Positions 41,428 to 49,426 of a stretch of DNA of 64,000 bases are shown piece by piece. Where the stretch lies: the NCBI RefSeq assembly GCF_009720385.1, contig NZ_WARX01000001.1, positions 1,116,001-1,180,000 on the forward strand. The letters run 5' to 3'. Source of the DNA: Catellatospora vulcania (GTDB lineage Bacteria > Actinomycetota > Actinomycetes > Mycobacteriales > Micromonosporaceae). The notes below the pieces were generated by a model. It was not told where the DNA came from, made no database searches, and saw only the letters and a program-made list of their open reading frames with translations. Positions within the stretch are counted from its first letter, which is position 1. The number at the start of each line of letters is the position of its first letter. A program made the translations under genes and the position numbers.

Positions 41428-42069
41428 TTACGGCGTGGCGCGGTCCTGCATCTCCCAGGCGTGGTCGAGCACGTGCCACGCGATGCGCCGGGCCGCGTAC
41501 GCCGGGGGCCAGCCGCCACGTGGCGGCGGTGTGCCGTCCGACGGCGCGGCGAGCACGTCCAGGATGTCCGTGCGCAGGGCCGCGATCGCGGCGGTGTCGC
41601 CGGGGGCGGGCGCGGCGTGCTTGATCCCGAGTTTGCGGGCGTAGGCCGCCTCGGCGCCGATCACGTGGTCGATCATCTTGTCCCGGTCCCGCCCGCCGCC
41701 GCGCGGACCTTTGCGCAGCTCGGCTGGGGTCGTCGTGGCGACCTGGGCGAGGACGTCCCAGGCGGCCTGCACGAGGGTGGCCTGCCGCTGCGCCGTGTCG
41801 GCGTCGCGGGGCGCGAAGTCGGCGGTCGCGGGCCGTTCCGGCGCGCCGAAGTCGGTCGTCGAGCCGCCGCGGACCCGTTCGACGACGCGTACGTCACCGG
41901 GCTCGAACGGGATCTTCGCCTGCTCGGCGACGACCGCGTACCGCTGCGCGTAGGAGGTCAGTGCGGCGAGGGCCCGCTCCGCGTCGCGGCCGGAGCGGCA
42001 CCAGCCGGGCCACTCCAGCGCGCACGCGAAGATCCGTTTTGAGCCGAGTTCCAGGTATACCGACGTCAC
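41428..42069 (-). CDS. HicB-like plus DinB-like fusion protein
   Basis: A 213-residue protein from GTG 42069; a TTG at 42099 would overlap the upstream gene. The first about 45 residues (VYLELGSKRIFACALEWPGWCRSGRDAERALAALTSY) match the HicB antitoxin fold. The C-terminal part (MIDHVIGAEAAYARKLGIKHAAPAPGDTAAIAALRTDILDVL... RRIAWHVLDHAWEMQDR) resembles a DinB/maleylpyruvate isomerase helical bundle with candidate His ligands. No toxin gene is beside it. The domain combination looks like an actinobacterial thiol-dependent enzyme family, but no substrate is known to me. Confidence 0.65.
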   Translation of the reverse strand: MTSVYLELGSKRIFACALEWPGWCRSGRDAERALAALTSYAQRYAVVAEQAKIPFEPGDVRVVERVRGGSTTDFGAPERPATADFAPRDADTAQRQATLVQAAWDVLAQVATTTPAELRKGPRGGGRDRDKMIDHVIGAEAAYARKLGIKHAAPAPGDTAAIAALRTDILDVLAAPSDGTPPPRGGWPPAYAARRIAWHVLDHAWEMQDRATP

Positions 42070-42095
42070 ATAGACATCCTGGCATGTCCGAACGG

Positions 42096-42656
42096 TCAAG
42101 CGAGGATGTCGTACCGGACAGTCGTCACTCCGCTGCTCAGGTTGGCGATCTCGGCGAAGGCGGCCCGGGACAGGTCCAGGCAGCGGCCGCTGATGTAGGG
42201 GCCGCGGTCGTTGATGCGTACCACGACGGACTTGCCGTTGGCGGTGTTGGTGACCCGGACCCGGGTGTTGAACTTCAGCGACTTGTGCGCCGCGGTCAGC
42301 GCGTCCGGGTCGAAGGTCTCGCCGTTGGCGGTGCCCTGCGGCTCGTCGTAGAAGGACGCCTTGCAGGTGCCGGTGTCGAGCACCGTGACGGTCTCGGTCG
42401 GCGCGGCGGGGGCGTTGCGGTTGCCGCGCGACGGGCGCTGCGGCGCGGCGCGGCGGGCGGCGGTTACATCCGGTGACGGCGACGCGGTCGCGGTGGACTC
42501 TCCGGCGGTCGCGGTCGGGTCGGTCTGCTGGGGTTCGGCGGCCACCTCGGCGGCGATCAGGCCGCCTCCGACCAGGACGGCCGTGGCGACGGTGGCGGTG
42601 GCGAACGGGGCGAGCTTGCGACGGGGCTTACGGGGCAGTGAATGTCGGCCGGGCAA
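42096..42656 (-). CDS. RlpA-like / 3D-type secreted protein
   Basis: A 186-residue protein. I favour TTG 42656, eight bases after GGAAGG, because the basic-plus-hydrophobic signal ([23 protein letters not shown]) then sits at the N-terminus; the open frame continues up to ATG 42770. A Ser/Thr linker precedes a double-psi beta-barrel domain, [69 protein letters not shown]. The NDRGPY motif is the RlpA hallmark. RlpA enzymes trim glycan strands lacking stem peptides; in Gram-positive bacteria they may be resuscitation-related. The catalytic Asp is within NDRGP and appears intact. Confidence 0.83.
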   Translation of the reverse strand: MPGRHSLPRKPRRKLAPFATATVATAVLVGGGLIAAEVAAEPQQTDPTATAGESTATASPSPDVTAARRAAPQRPSRGNRNAPAAPTETVTVLDTGTCKASFYDEPQGTANGETFDPDALTAAHKSLKFNTRVRVTNTANGKSVVVRINDRGPYISGRCLDLSRAAFAEIANLSSGVTTVRYDILA

Positions 42657-42813
42657 GGCGCTGACCTTCCGTAGGCAACAGGGTCGGGCACCGGTCGCCA
42701 CGTTCGCGCGGACCGGGGCCGCCTCGAACCTATCGAGGGGTGCACATGCCATGTCAAAAGGATCGTGCATATTGGGCCGATTTGCCCCACAAGGTTCGCC
42801 CGATCGAACGACA

Positions 42814-42844
42814 CCGCCCCCGCAGCCGGAGCTTGCGGGGGCGG
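42814..42844 (-). terminator. Terminator of the SigE-type operon
   Basis: CCGCCCCCGCA (42814-42824) and TGCGGGGGCGG (42834-42844) form a perfect 11-bp stem with a 9-base loop, beginning 17 bases after the stop at 42861 of the membrane protein gene. It also precedes the RlpA-like gene on the same strand, so read-through could be controlled. Confidence 0.82.
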
Positions 42845-42860
42845 AGTCGTCGCACGACGG

Positions 42861-44033
42861 TCACGGCCGGATCGGCCGGTCCGTCCACTTGCTCTCGTCC
42901 CCGTGCGCACCGTCGACGATCCGCACCGATCGTGCGTACGCCAGCAGCGCGTCCCGGCCCAGCGGCGCACTGACCTCCAGCGCGAACCCGTCCAGCCCGT
43001 GCAGCATCACGAAGGCGTCGCCGACCACCGCAGGACGGCCGTCGACCTGCTCGTTGGCCTGGCCGGGCTTGTCCGCCGGGGTCGCCACCGAGTCCGCGAT
43101 CACCGTCGTCGTCACGTCCGGAGGGAACAGCAGCGGGTCGGTGTTGTCCGCCCGGCTGAACACCAGACCGGGCCGGACGAACGGGGTCCCGTTGGCGTGG
43201 GTGCCCCGGTAGACGGTGGTTCCGGTAAGCCGCGAGCACTCCGGCACGCCCGGGACCGTGAACGGCATGGTCACCGCGGTCCCACGCCCGATCACCAGTT
43301 GCCCGGCGGCCTGCGCCGCGATGGCCCGCAGCACGGCCATGGCCTCGCCCGTCGGCGGCGAGCCGGGCTCCTGCCTGCTGTCGGCCGCCGCGACGAACGC
43401 CCACCCGCCGTCGGCCCACTGCCAGCCCAGCCGTGCCGCGTCCCGGCCGACCACGCCCTGCCCACCGGGCAGCCACGACGCGGGCCTGCCGCCGACCTGG
43501 CCGGCGCTCTCCGCCCCGGTCAAGTCGACCGGTGCGAAGTCGTCGGCGGCGGCCGACGAGAACACGGGCTTGCCGCCCGCGGCGAACACGATCACCTCGA
43601 CGGTGAACCGCTCGGCCGCGTCGTAGAGGGTGACGGACTGCCAGTACCGCGCCGTGCTGAAGTCCTGCACGTGCATGCCGGACACGCCGCTGACGTCCAC
43701 CCAGTGCCGCATGACGTCGAACTCGACCGGTGCGGTCCCGGCCGGGCGGGGAGAGGTCGACACCGACGGCGTCGGCTCGGGGGTCGGGCAGGGCGGCGGC
43801 GGAGGTCCCAGCGTGACCGCCGGACTCGCCCCCAGGTTCGCCGGGCCGTTCGCAGCGGTGAACCAGGCGGGCACCGCAGCACTGCCCGCCAGCAGCAGCG
43901 CCAGCGCCCCGGCCGCGCCCGCCGCGCGCACCCGGCGCTGCCGGCGGCCGGTGCGCACCGCCCGTGCCACGTCCACGCCCGAGGGCGGCAGCGGGTCCTC
44001 CCGGAACGCGTTCAGCACATCCTCGTCATTCAT
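42861..44033 (-). CDS. Membrane-anchored outer-face protein coupled to a SigE-type sigma factor
   Basis: A 390-residue protein from ATG 44033, overlapping the sigma gene stop by 4 bases. A cytoplasmic start of about 35 residues (NDEDVLNAFREDPLPPSGVDVARAVRTGRRQRR) is followed by a helix (about 37-58), a Pro/Thr linker and an outside domain of about 270 residues with scattered cysteines. No zinc anti-sigma motif is seen in the short cytoplasmic part. Such genes accompany SigE-family sigma factors in actinomycetes and may act as the sensor or anti-sigma partner. I do not recognise the outside domain. Confidence 0.75.
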   Translation of the reverse strand: MNDEDVLNAFREDPLPPSGVDVARAVRTGRRQRRVRAAGAAGALALLLAGSAAVPAWFTAANGPANLGASPAVTLGPPPPPCPTPEPTPSVSTSPRPAGTAPVEFDVMRHWVDVSGVSGMHVQDFSTARYWQSVTLYDAAERFTVEVIVFAAGGKPVFSSAAADDFAPVDLTGAESAGQVGGRPASWLPGGQGVVGRDAARLGWQWADGGWAFVAAADSRQEPGSPPTGEAMAVLRAIAAQAAGQLVIGRGTAVTMPFTVPGVPECSRLTGTTVYRGTHANGTPFVRPGLVFSRADNTDPLLFPPDVTTTVIADSVATPADKPGQANEQVDGRPAVVGDAFVMLHGLDGFALEVSAPLGRDALLAYARSVRIVDGAHGDESKWTDRPIRP

Positions 44034-44551
44034 CGGTCCGCTCCCTTCGCTGTGGTCGCCGTGGCGGGGTGCTCGCCGAGCAGCCGCCGCAGGGTCGCCA
44101 GGCCGTCGGAGGTCTGGCTCTTCACCGTCCCCGGCGAGACCTGGAGGATCTCCGCGACCTCCTCGACCGAGCGGTCGGCGAGGAAGCGGAGCACCACCGC
44201 GGCACGCTGCCGCGGCGGCATCTGGCCGAGTGCCACCTGCAGCACCATCCGGGTGTCGGAGTCCGTGGCGGCGGCCACCCGGTCGCTGCCCGCGTCCGAG
44301 GCCAGGGCGACCCGGCTCCAGGCGAGGCGGCGGTCGTCCAGGAAGGCCCGCACCAGGATCGTGTGCAGGTACGCGTCGAGGTTGCGGGCCTGGCTCGCCT
44401 GCCGCCACTTCACATACAGCCTGGTGATGGCCTGCTGCACCAGGTCGTCGCCCCGATGCGGGTCGCCTGCCAGCTGCGCGGCGATCCGCCGCAGCGCGGG
44501 CAGCCGGGCGGTCACGTACGCGACGTACTCCCGCTCGTGTTCCCCGTTCAT
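44030..44551 (-). CDS. SigE-family RNA polymerase sigma factor
   Basis: A 173-residue ECF sigma factor (group 41/SigE-type) from ATG 44551, preceded by GGAGGTGG. Sigma-2 (about 12-75) has RIAAQLAGDPHRGDDLVQQAITRLYVKW; sigma-4 (about 105-155) has LGQMPPRQRAAVVLRFLADRSVEEVAEILQVSPGTVKSQTSDGLATLRRLL, typical of the group that lacks a classic anti-sigma gene. It is the first gene of a two-gene operon with an outside-domain membrane protein. Targets unknown. Confidence 0.92.
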   Translation of the reverse strand: MNGEHEREYVAYVTARLPALRRIAAQLAGDPHRGDDLVQQAITRLYVKWRQASQARNLDAYLHTILVRAFLDDRRLAWSRVALASDAGSDRVAAATDSDTRMVLQVALGQMPPRQRAAVVLRFLADRSVEEVAEILQVSPGTVKSQTSDGLATLRRLLGEHPATATTAKGADR

Positions 44552-44633
44552 TCCACCTCCGTAGTCGCACTCATCCGGTCGACGGGCGCGGCGACGGCTC
44601 CGGTTGGGTGGACGGTGTGACCAAGGGCGGGGC

Positions 44634-45989
44634 TTACCGGCTACCGGCTGATTCCGGCAGCGAGACGTCGTCGCCCTGGCGGGGCGACGGTGCACCGGTT
44701 CCGTCTTCGGCGTCGCCGCCGGAGGCGCGGGCGTCGGCGAGCGCGTCCGCGGGGACGTGCCGTTCGAGGAAGCGCCGGGCCAGCCGGGTCGACGGGTGGA
44801 TGCCGATGGTGGCCGCCACGATGATGCCGGCGATCACCAGCCAGCCGGCAGCTCCCCAGTTCAACGCGAGGAAGGTGTACAGCGCCGGTGCCCAGACCTT
44901 GCCCAGCGTGCCGCTCAGCTCGGCCGCGCCCTGGTAGGCGCCGCGCTGGCGCGGGTCCATCAGCTCCGCTTCGAAGGACCAGCTCGCCGCCGAGAGGTAG
45001 AGCTCGGCCCCCGTCACCGTGACGTGGCCCAGCCAGACCAGGAAGATCGTCACCCAGCCGACGGTGTCGTGCGTCGCGAGCGTGATCAGGCAGGAGAGCA
45101 CGAAGAAGGTCGCGGACAGCCGGGTCGCCTTGAGCGCGGTGGGCAGGTCCTTGACGCCGCGGGAGGTGACCATCGGCAGGAAGATGCACATCACCGTGTT
45201 GGTGGCGAACAGGAAGGCCAGCACGACGCGCGGGGCGTCGGTCTGCTCGACCAGCCAGAGCGGGATGACGACGTTCAGCAGCACCTGGTTGGTCCAGAAC
45301 ACCCCGCCGAAGAAGGTGGTGAGCAGCCAACCGGGGTTGCGCAGCGGACCCGGGCCGGGGATGCGCACCTTGCGCTCCTGCGGGCTGCGTTCGTCGTGCG
45401 GGGCCCGCGGCAGGCGGGTGACCGAGGCCGCGTTGACCAGGAATACCGCGGCGGTGAACCAGGGCAGCGCATGCAGCACGTCGTCGGAGTGGAACGCGAG
45501 CGCGATGCCGCCCATCACGGAGCCGAGGGTGAAGCCGAGGTTGAGCGCGGAGTACATGTAAGCCCGTGATTTCACCCGCTCGTCCGGTGGCAGCACGTCG
45601 ATCGTGTACGCCCCGTACGCGGCGCCGCCGAGGGCGCCGATCACCTCCATCCCGACGGCCATGACGACGTAGCCCTGGAAATCGGTGACGAACGGCCAGA
45701 CCGCGAACATCGCCGCCTGCCCGGCGGCGCTCACCGCCCACATCCGCTTCGGCCCGTAGCGGTCGACCAGCTTGCCCATCGGCACGGCGGCCAGGAAGGC
45801 GGCGATGCCGGCGAACGTCAGTCCGAGACCGACCTGGGCAGCCGACAGCCCGACGATCTTGGTGAAGAACACCGCCGATCCGGTCATGAACGAGCCCTGG
45901 CCGAGGGCGAACAGCAGCGACTGCACGGATAGGCGGCCGGCCAGCGGCGACGGTGGGCGGGCACGGCGCAGGAGGGAGGAGAGCGTCAC
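44634..45989 (-). CDS. MFS transporter
   Basis: A 451-residue protein with 12 hydrophobic helices. Motif A-like PMGKLVDRYGPKRMW follows helix 2; the central loop is about 60 residues. I prefer GTG 45989 (VTLSSLLRRARPPSPLAGR); the ATG at 46031 adds 14 unlikely residues. No substrate motif is seen; the family includes drug and sugar transporters. It is transcribed toward the sigma unit, but a separate promoter is likely. Confidence 0.88.
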   Translation of the reverse strand: MTLSSLLRRARPPSPLAGRLSVQSLLFALGQGSFMTGSAVFFTKIVGLSAAQVGLGLTFAGIAAFLAAVPMGKLVDRYGPKRMWAVSAAGQAAMFAVWPFVTDFQGYVVMAVGMEVIGALGGAAYGAYTIDVLPPDERVKSRAYMYSALNLGFTLGSVMGGIALAFHSDDVLHALPWFTAAVFLVNAASVTRLPRAPHDERSPQERKVRIPGPGPLRNPGWLLTTFFGGVFWTNQVLLNVVIPLWLVEQTDAPRVVLAFLFATNTVMCIFLPMVTSRGVKDLPTALKATRLSATFFVLSCLITLATHDTVGWVTIFLVWLGHVTVTGAELYLSAASWSFEAELMDPRQRGAYQGAAELSGTLGKVWAPALYTFLALNWGAAGWLVIAGIIVAATIGIHPSTRLARRFLERHVPADALADARASGGDAEDGTGAPSPRQGDDVSLPESAGSR

Positions 45990-46059
45990 CCGGGGGATTC
46001 TGTAGGGATGGTACGACGGTTGTCGCCCCATTTACCCCCGCGCGACAGCGGGGAGAGGG

Positions 46060-46563
46060 TCAGCTGCCGCGGCGCTCGCGTACCCGGGCGGAGATCTGCT
46101 TGGACAGCACGGACAGCCCGGTGGCGATGATGACGGCGTTGAACAGCATCTGCAGGCACAGCAGGCCACGCGCGGCCTGGCCCTGGGCGTGCACGTCGCC
46201 GAAACCGACCGTGGCCAGCGTGGAGATCGCGAAGTACAGCGCGTCGATGCGGGTGTTCAGGTCGACGAACTGGCCCGGGGCGTTGATCGCGACGAGGTAG
46301 TCGGCGAGTGCGAAGAACAGCACCCCGGCGACCAGTGCGGTGAGCAGCCCGGTCAGCGGGGCCTGATCCGCGTTGATCTGGCGGCTGACCTGCCGCAGGA
46401 TCAGCGCCACCGCGACGGTCAGCCCGATGAGTGTCGCGATGGTCCGGGCGAGCAGCGACCAGGTGCCGTGGCCGATGTCGGTGGGGATGACGAAGTACAC
46501 GGCCAGCAGCAGCGCGCTGTTGAGCAGCGCCTGCGCGAGCGGGTGCAGCCGAACGACCGACAT
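46060..46563 (-). CDS. Ion channel of the two-TM potassium channel type
   Basis: A 167-residue protein with an N-terminal helix group (about 10-85) and a pore pair: ALYFAISTLATVGFGDVHAQG contains the selectivity filter TVGFGD, followed by the last helix (LLCLQMLFNAVIIATGLSVLSKQI). The filter has F for the usual Y, as in some potassium channels (GFGD). No RCK or cyclic-nucleotide domain follows. Probably a K+ channel. Confidence 0.85.
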   Translation of the reverse strand: MSVVRLHPLAQALLNSALLLAVYFVIPTDIGHGTWSLLARTIATLIGLTVAVALILRQVSRQINADQAPLTGLLTALVAGVLFFALADYLVAINAPGQFVDLNTRIDALYFAISTLATVGFGDVHAQGQAARGLLCLQMLFNAVIIATGLSVLSKQISARVRERRGS

Positions 46564-46660
46564 GTCGGTATTGTCGCCGACGGCCCGGCGTCCCGGGGTG
46601 CGCTGCGGCGGGGCGCGCCGACGCCGCGGGTGGGCTGCGCGACGGCGACCGGCGGGTTCG

Positions 46661-47626
46661 TCAGCCCGCGGCGACCCGGAAGCCGACGTTGCCCGCGGAG
46701 CTGTCGGGCGTGTTCGAGGAGCGCGCCGCGATGCGGTAGCGGTTGCAGTACGACTCGTGGCACATGTGCGAGCCGCCGCGCATCACCCGCGCGCTGCCGT
46801 CGGGCGGCCCGGCCGGGTCCACGCGCGGGCCGGTGACGTGGAAGTCGACGCTGAACCAGTCGGCGCACCACTCCCACACGTTGCCCGCGACGTTGTACAG
46901 GCCGTAGCCGTTGGGGCGGTACGACTTCACCGGGGCGGTGCCCAGGTGCCCGTCGGCGGCGGTGTTGCGGGTCGGGAACTCGCCCTGCCAGATGTTGCAC
47001 AGGTGCCGCCCGCCGGGGGTCAGCTCGTCGCCCCACGGGTAGCGGGCCTGCGCCAGGCCGCCGCGGGCGGCGTGCTCCCATTCGGCCTCGGTCGGCAGCC
47101 GGGTCCCCGACCAGTCGCAGTAGGCCTGGGCGTCGTGCCAGGACACGTGCACCACGGGATGGTTCTGCAACGCGCCGACGTCGGAGCCGGGCCCGTGCGG
47201 GCGCCGCCAGTCGGCCCCGGGCACTCCGGCCCACCACGGCGCGCCCTGCACCCGCTGCGCCTGCCGGGCCAACTGCGGCGACAGGAACCCTTCGAACACG
47301 AACGAGAAGCCGAACCGCTCGGCGTCGGTGACGTGCCCGGTGGCCTTCACGAACGTGGCGAACTGGGCGTTGGTGACCGTGGTCGGGTCGATGCGGAAGG
47401 GGCGCAGCTCGATCTCGCGGACCGGGCCCTCGCCGTCGGCGGGGAAGCCTTCGGCGTCGTCGGTGCCCATCAGGAACCGGCCGCCGGGTATGGCGACGGT
47501 GCGCGCGGCGGCCCGCGACGGAGTGCGGGGTGCAGCGGTGGCCGCGGGCCGTGCAGCCAGCGTGAGCAGGGCCGGTCCGCTGCTGTCGGCCGACGGCGCG
47601 CAGCAGGCCTGAGGGTGTGCGGTCAT
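46661..47626 (-). CDS. Formylglycine-generating enzyme (SUMF1-type)
   Basis: A 321-residue enzyme with the FGE-sulfatase fold: MGTDDAEGFPADGEGPVREIELRPFRIDPTTVTNAQFATFVKATGHVTDAERFG at the start of the core, LPTEAEWEHAARGGL, and VAGNVWEWCADWF. The catalytic cysteine pair lies in RGGSHMCHESYCNRYRIAARSSNTP (C-x4-C). FGE binds copper and converts a sulfatase Cys to formylglycine. The next gene downstream is a Cys-type sulfatase, so the pair forms a maturation unit. A loop of about 40 residues precedes the core at the N-terminus. Confidence 0.95.
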   Translation of the reverse strand: MTAHPQACCAPSADSSGPALLTLAARPAATAAPRTPSRAAARTVAIPGGRFLMGTDDAEGFPADGEGPVREIELRPFRIDPTTVTNAQFATFVKATGHVTDAERFGFSFVFEGFLSPQLARQAQRVQGAPWWAGVPGADWRRPHGPGSDVGALQNHPVVHVSWHDAQAYCDWSGTRLPTEAEWEHAARGGLAQARYPWGDELTPGGRHLCNIWQGEFPTRNTAADGHLGTAPVKSYRPNGYGLYNVAGNVWEWCADWFSVDFHVTGPRVDPAGPPDGSARVMRGGSHMCHESYCNRYRIAARSSNTPDSSAGNVGFRVAAG

Positions 47627-47644
47627 GGTGGTCCCTTCGTGGTG

Positions 47645-47672
47645 CCCGGCGGCGGAAGAGCCCGCCGCCGGG
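47645..47672. terminator. GC hairpin between the FGE and sulfatase genes
   Basis: CCCGGCGGCGG (47645-47655) pairs with CCGCCGCCGGG (47662-47672), 11 bp, with a 6-base loop. It is downstream of the sulfatase stop (47685) and 19 bp upstream of the FGE start, so it probably ends most sulfatase transcripts and limits read-through to FGE. Confidence 0.78.
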
Positions 47673-47684
47673 CGGCCGGTCAGG

Positions 47685-49100
47685 TCAGGGGGCGGTGCTG
47701 CCGGAGCTGACGCGGTCGGCGGCCAGCTGCGCCGCCAGCGCGGGGATGCCCAGTGCCTGCTCCTGGGCGGGGGTGGCGTTGTGGAGTTTGTTGACCAGCT
47801 GGTGCGGGTCGTTGGCCAGGTCGTAGTACTCGCGGAACAGGACCGCTCCCGAGCCGGTCGGCAGGCCGTTGGCGTCGGTGTGCAGCTGGTAGTACTCGGT
47901 GTACTGCTTGTTCGCGCCGATGTAGGAGGCCCAGGTGTGCGGGCCGCCCGCGCCGGTGCCGTGCTTGAAGAATTCTGTCAGCACGCGGGTGCGGCGGTGG
48001 GAGCCGAGCAGCGAGTGCCCGTCCTGCGGGTACTGCGCATCCGGGGTGATCCCGGCCGCGTCGAGGATGGTCGGCGCGATGTCGATGTTGGCGGCGAGCC
48101 GGCTGTCGTTCGTGCCGGTGTCCAGGCCGCCGGCCGGCCAGGACACGAAGAACGGCACCTCGACGACGGGGGTGTAGGGCACCGACTTCTTGGTCCAGCC
48201 GTGGTCGGCCCAGGCGAAGCCGTTGTCGCCGATGAAGAACACCAGCGTGTTGTCGAGCTGGCCGAGGGCTTCGAGCTTGTCGTGCACGGCCTGCACGGCG
48301 TCGTCGACCGACAGCAGGGTGCGCAGCTGGTTGGTGCGGATGTTGCGGCCGTCGGCCAGGGTGCCGGTGGCGTCCTGGATGAAGCCGGGCTTGTCGGAGC
48401 GGTCGGCCTCGGGCACCGACGGGCGGCCGTCCCACGCCGGGACGGGGGTGTCGGCGTACTTGCCCTCGGGGGTGTTCGGGCCGTGCGAGGCGTAGGGGGC
48501 GAGGTAGAGGAACCAGGGGCGGGTGTCGGCGGTGCTGCGGTCGAGGAAGCTCAGCGCCCGGTTCTTCACCACGGTGGTGGTGTAGTTGTTGATCGTCTGC
48601 ACGGTGCCGTCGACGTTCCAGGTGCCGTTGGTGTAGGTCGGCGGGGCGAGCACGGCGAACTCGTCGAAGTAGGGCGGGTTGTCGTCGACGTCCCAGCCGT
48701 TGAGGTACTTGCCGTACAGGCCGGTGCGGTAGCCGGCCTGCTGCAGGTAGCGCTGCACGGTGGAGTGGTGGTTGAGGTTCGCGGCGTGCTGGTTGCCGCG
48801 TACGCCGTGGTTGTGCGCGTACTGGCCGGTGAAGATCGAGGAGCGGCCCGGCGCGCACAGCGGGGTGGTCGCGTGCCCGCGGGTGAACTCGACGCCGCCG
48901 CCGGTCAGCCAGGCCCGGGTCTTCGGGATCGCCCAGGCGGTCTGCTTCGGATGGTCGTCGGTGACGATCACGAGGACGTTGGGCCTGGTGTCGGCGGCCT
49001 GCGCGGCGGCCGCGGGCCAGCCGGCCGCCGCGGTCGCGCCCGCCGCGGCGGACGCCGCGAGGAACGTGCGCCGCTTGAGCGAGGGGGTGGTCTCGGACAT
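47685..49100 (-). CDS. Cys-type sulfatase, Tat-exported
   Basis: A 471-residue enzyme with a twin-arginine signal (LKRRTFLAASAAAGATAAAG). The metal/nucleophile site is TPLCAPGRSSIFTGQ, with Cys82 in CxPxR, the site for conversion to formylglycine. VLVIVTDDHPKQT supplies the two Asp metal ligands and VFFIGDNGFAWADHGW the others. It resembles arylsulfatase A/N-acetylglucosamine-6-sulfatase. It acts outside the cell on sulfated substrates. Downstream FGE (same strand, 58 bp) matures it. A leader peptide gene lies upstream. Confidence 0.95.
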   Translation of the reverse strand: MSETTPSLKRRTFLAASAAAGATAAAGWPAAAAQAADTRPNVLVIVTDDHPKQTAWAIPKTRAWLTGGGVEFTRGHATTPLCAPGRSSIFTGQYAHNHGVRGNQHAANLNHHSTVQRYLQQAGYRTGLYGKYLNGWDVDDNPPYFDEFAVLAPPTYTNGTWNVDGTVQTINNYTTTVVKNRALSFLDRSTADTRPWFLYLAPYASHGPNTPEGKYADTPVPAWDGRPSVPEADRSDKPGFIQDATGTLADGRNIRTNQLRTLLSVDDAVQAVHDKLEALGQLDNTLVFFIGDNGFAWADHGWTKKSVPYTPVVEVPFFVSWPAGGLDTGTNDSRLAANIDIAPTILDAAGITPDAQYPQDGHSLLGSHRRTRVLTEFFKHGTGAGGPHTWASYIGANKQYTEYYQLHTDANGLPTGSGAVLFREYYDLANDPHQLVNKLHNATPAQEQALGIPALAAQLAADRVSSGSTAP

Positions 49101-49261
49101 GGACCTTCCTTTCGTACGCGCACGGCAGCCTCACGCCGCGCAGCAGGAACCGCCCGGCGTGCCGCCGGTCGGGTGGGGGAGCGGGCGGCGGTGGCGGTGC
49201 CACGCGGCCGCGAAACGCAGCGCGGTAGGTCAGCCGCCCGTGGGCGGCCGGAGCGCGCGGG

Positions 49262-49339
49262 TCAGCGCAGACAGAGCGAGCTCGCCTGCCGTCGGAGATC
49301 GACGTGCCGGCGGGCCGTGAACAAGGGCCTGCGCTCCAT
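49262..49339 (-). CDS. Actinobacterial leader peptide of the RRHVDL type, upstream of the sulfatase
   Basis: A 25-codon gene (ATG 49339, TGA 49262-49264). The protein starts MERRPLFTARRHVDL and ends SSLCLR. RRHVDL plus a late Cys is the hallmark of the short leader peptides that precede sulfur-acquisition genes in actinobacteria, where ribosome progress over Cys codons is thought to govern expression of the genes behind. It lies 161 bp upstream of the sulfatase start, in a 326-bp gap (49101-49426). That gap also holds the conserved-looking segment around 49222-49246 (CAGCCGCCC...GGGCGGCCG), a possible attenuator hairpin. I see nothing else there. Confidence 0.8.
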   Translation of the reverse strand: MERRPLFTARRHVDLRRQASSLCLR

Positions 49340-49426
49340 GTCCCCGAGCCTAGGAAAGGCTTTCGAGGATCTCAAGAAACTCGATATTTCGTCTTCCGAA
49401 ACCGTGTTAACTAAACGGCCGCGGGC

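Noticed and set aside
41428-42069. Toxin-antitoxin pair because of the HicB-like segment.
   Set aside because: No HicA-like small toxin gene lies on either side, and the HicB part is fused to a larger domain.
42657-42860. Cyclic-di-AMP riboswitch upstream of the RlpA-like gene, as seen in many actinomycetes.
   Set aside because: I could not find the conserved blocks of that class; the leader is only a GC-rich stretch plus the terminator of the preceding gene.
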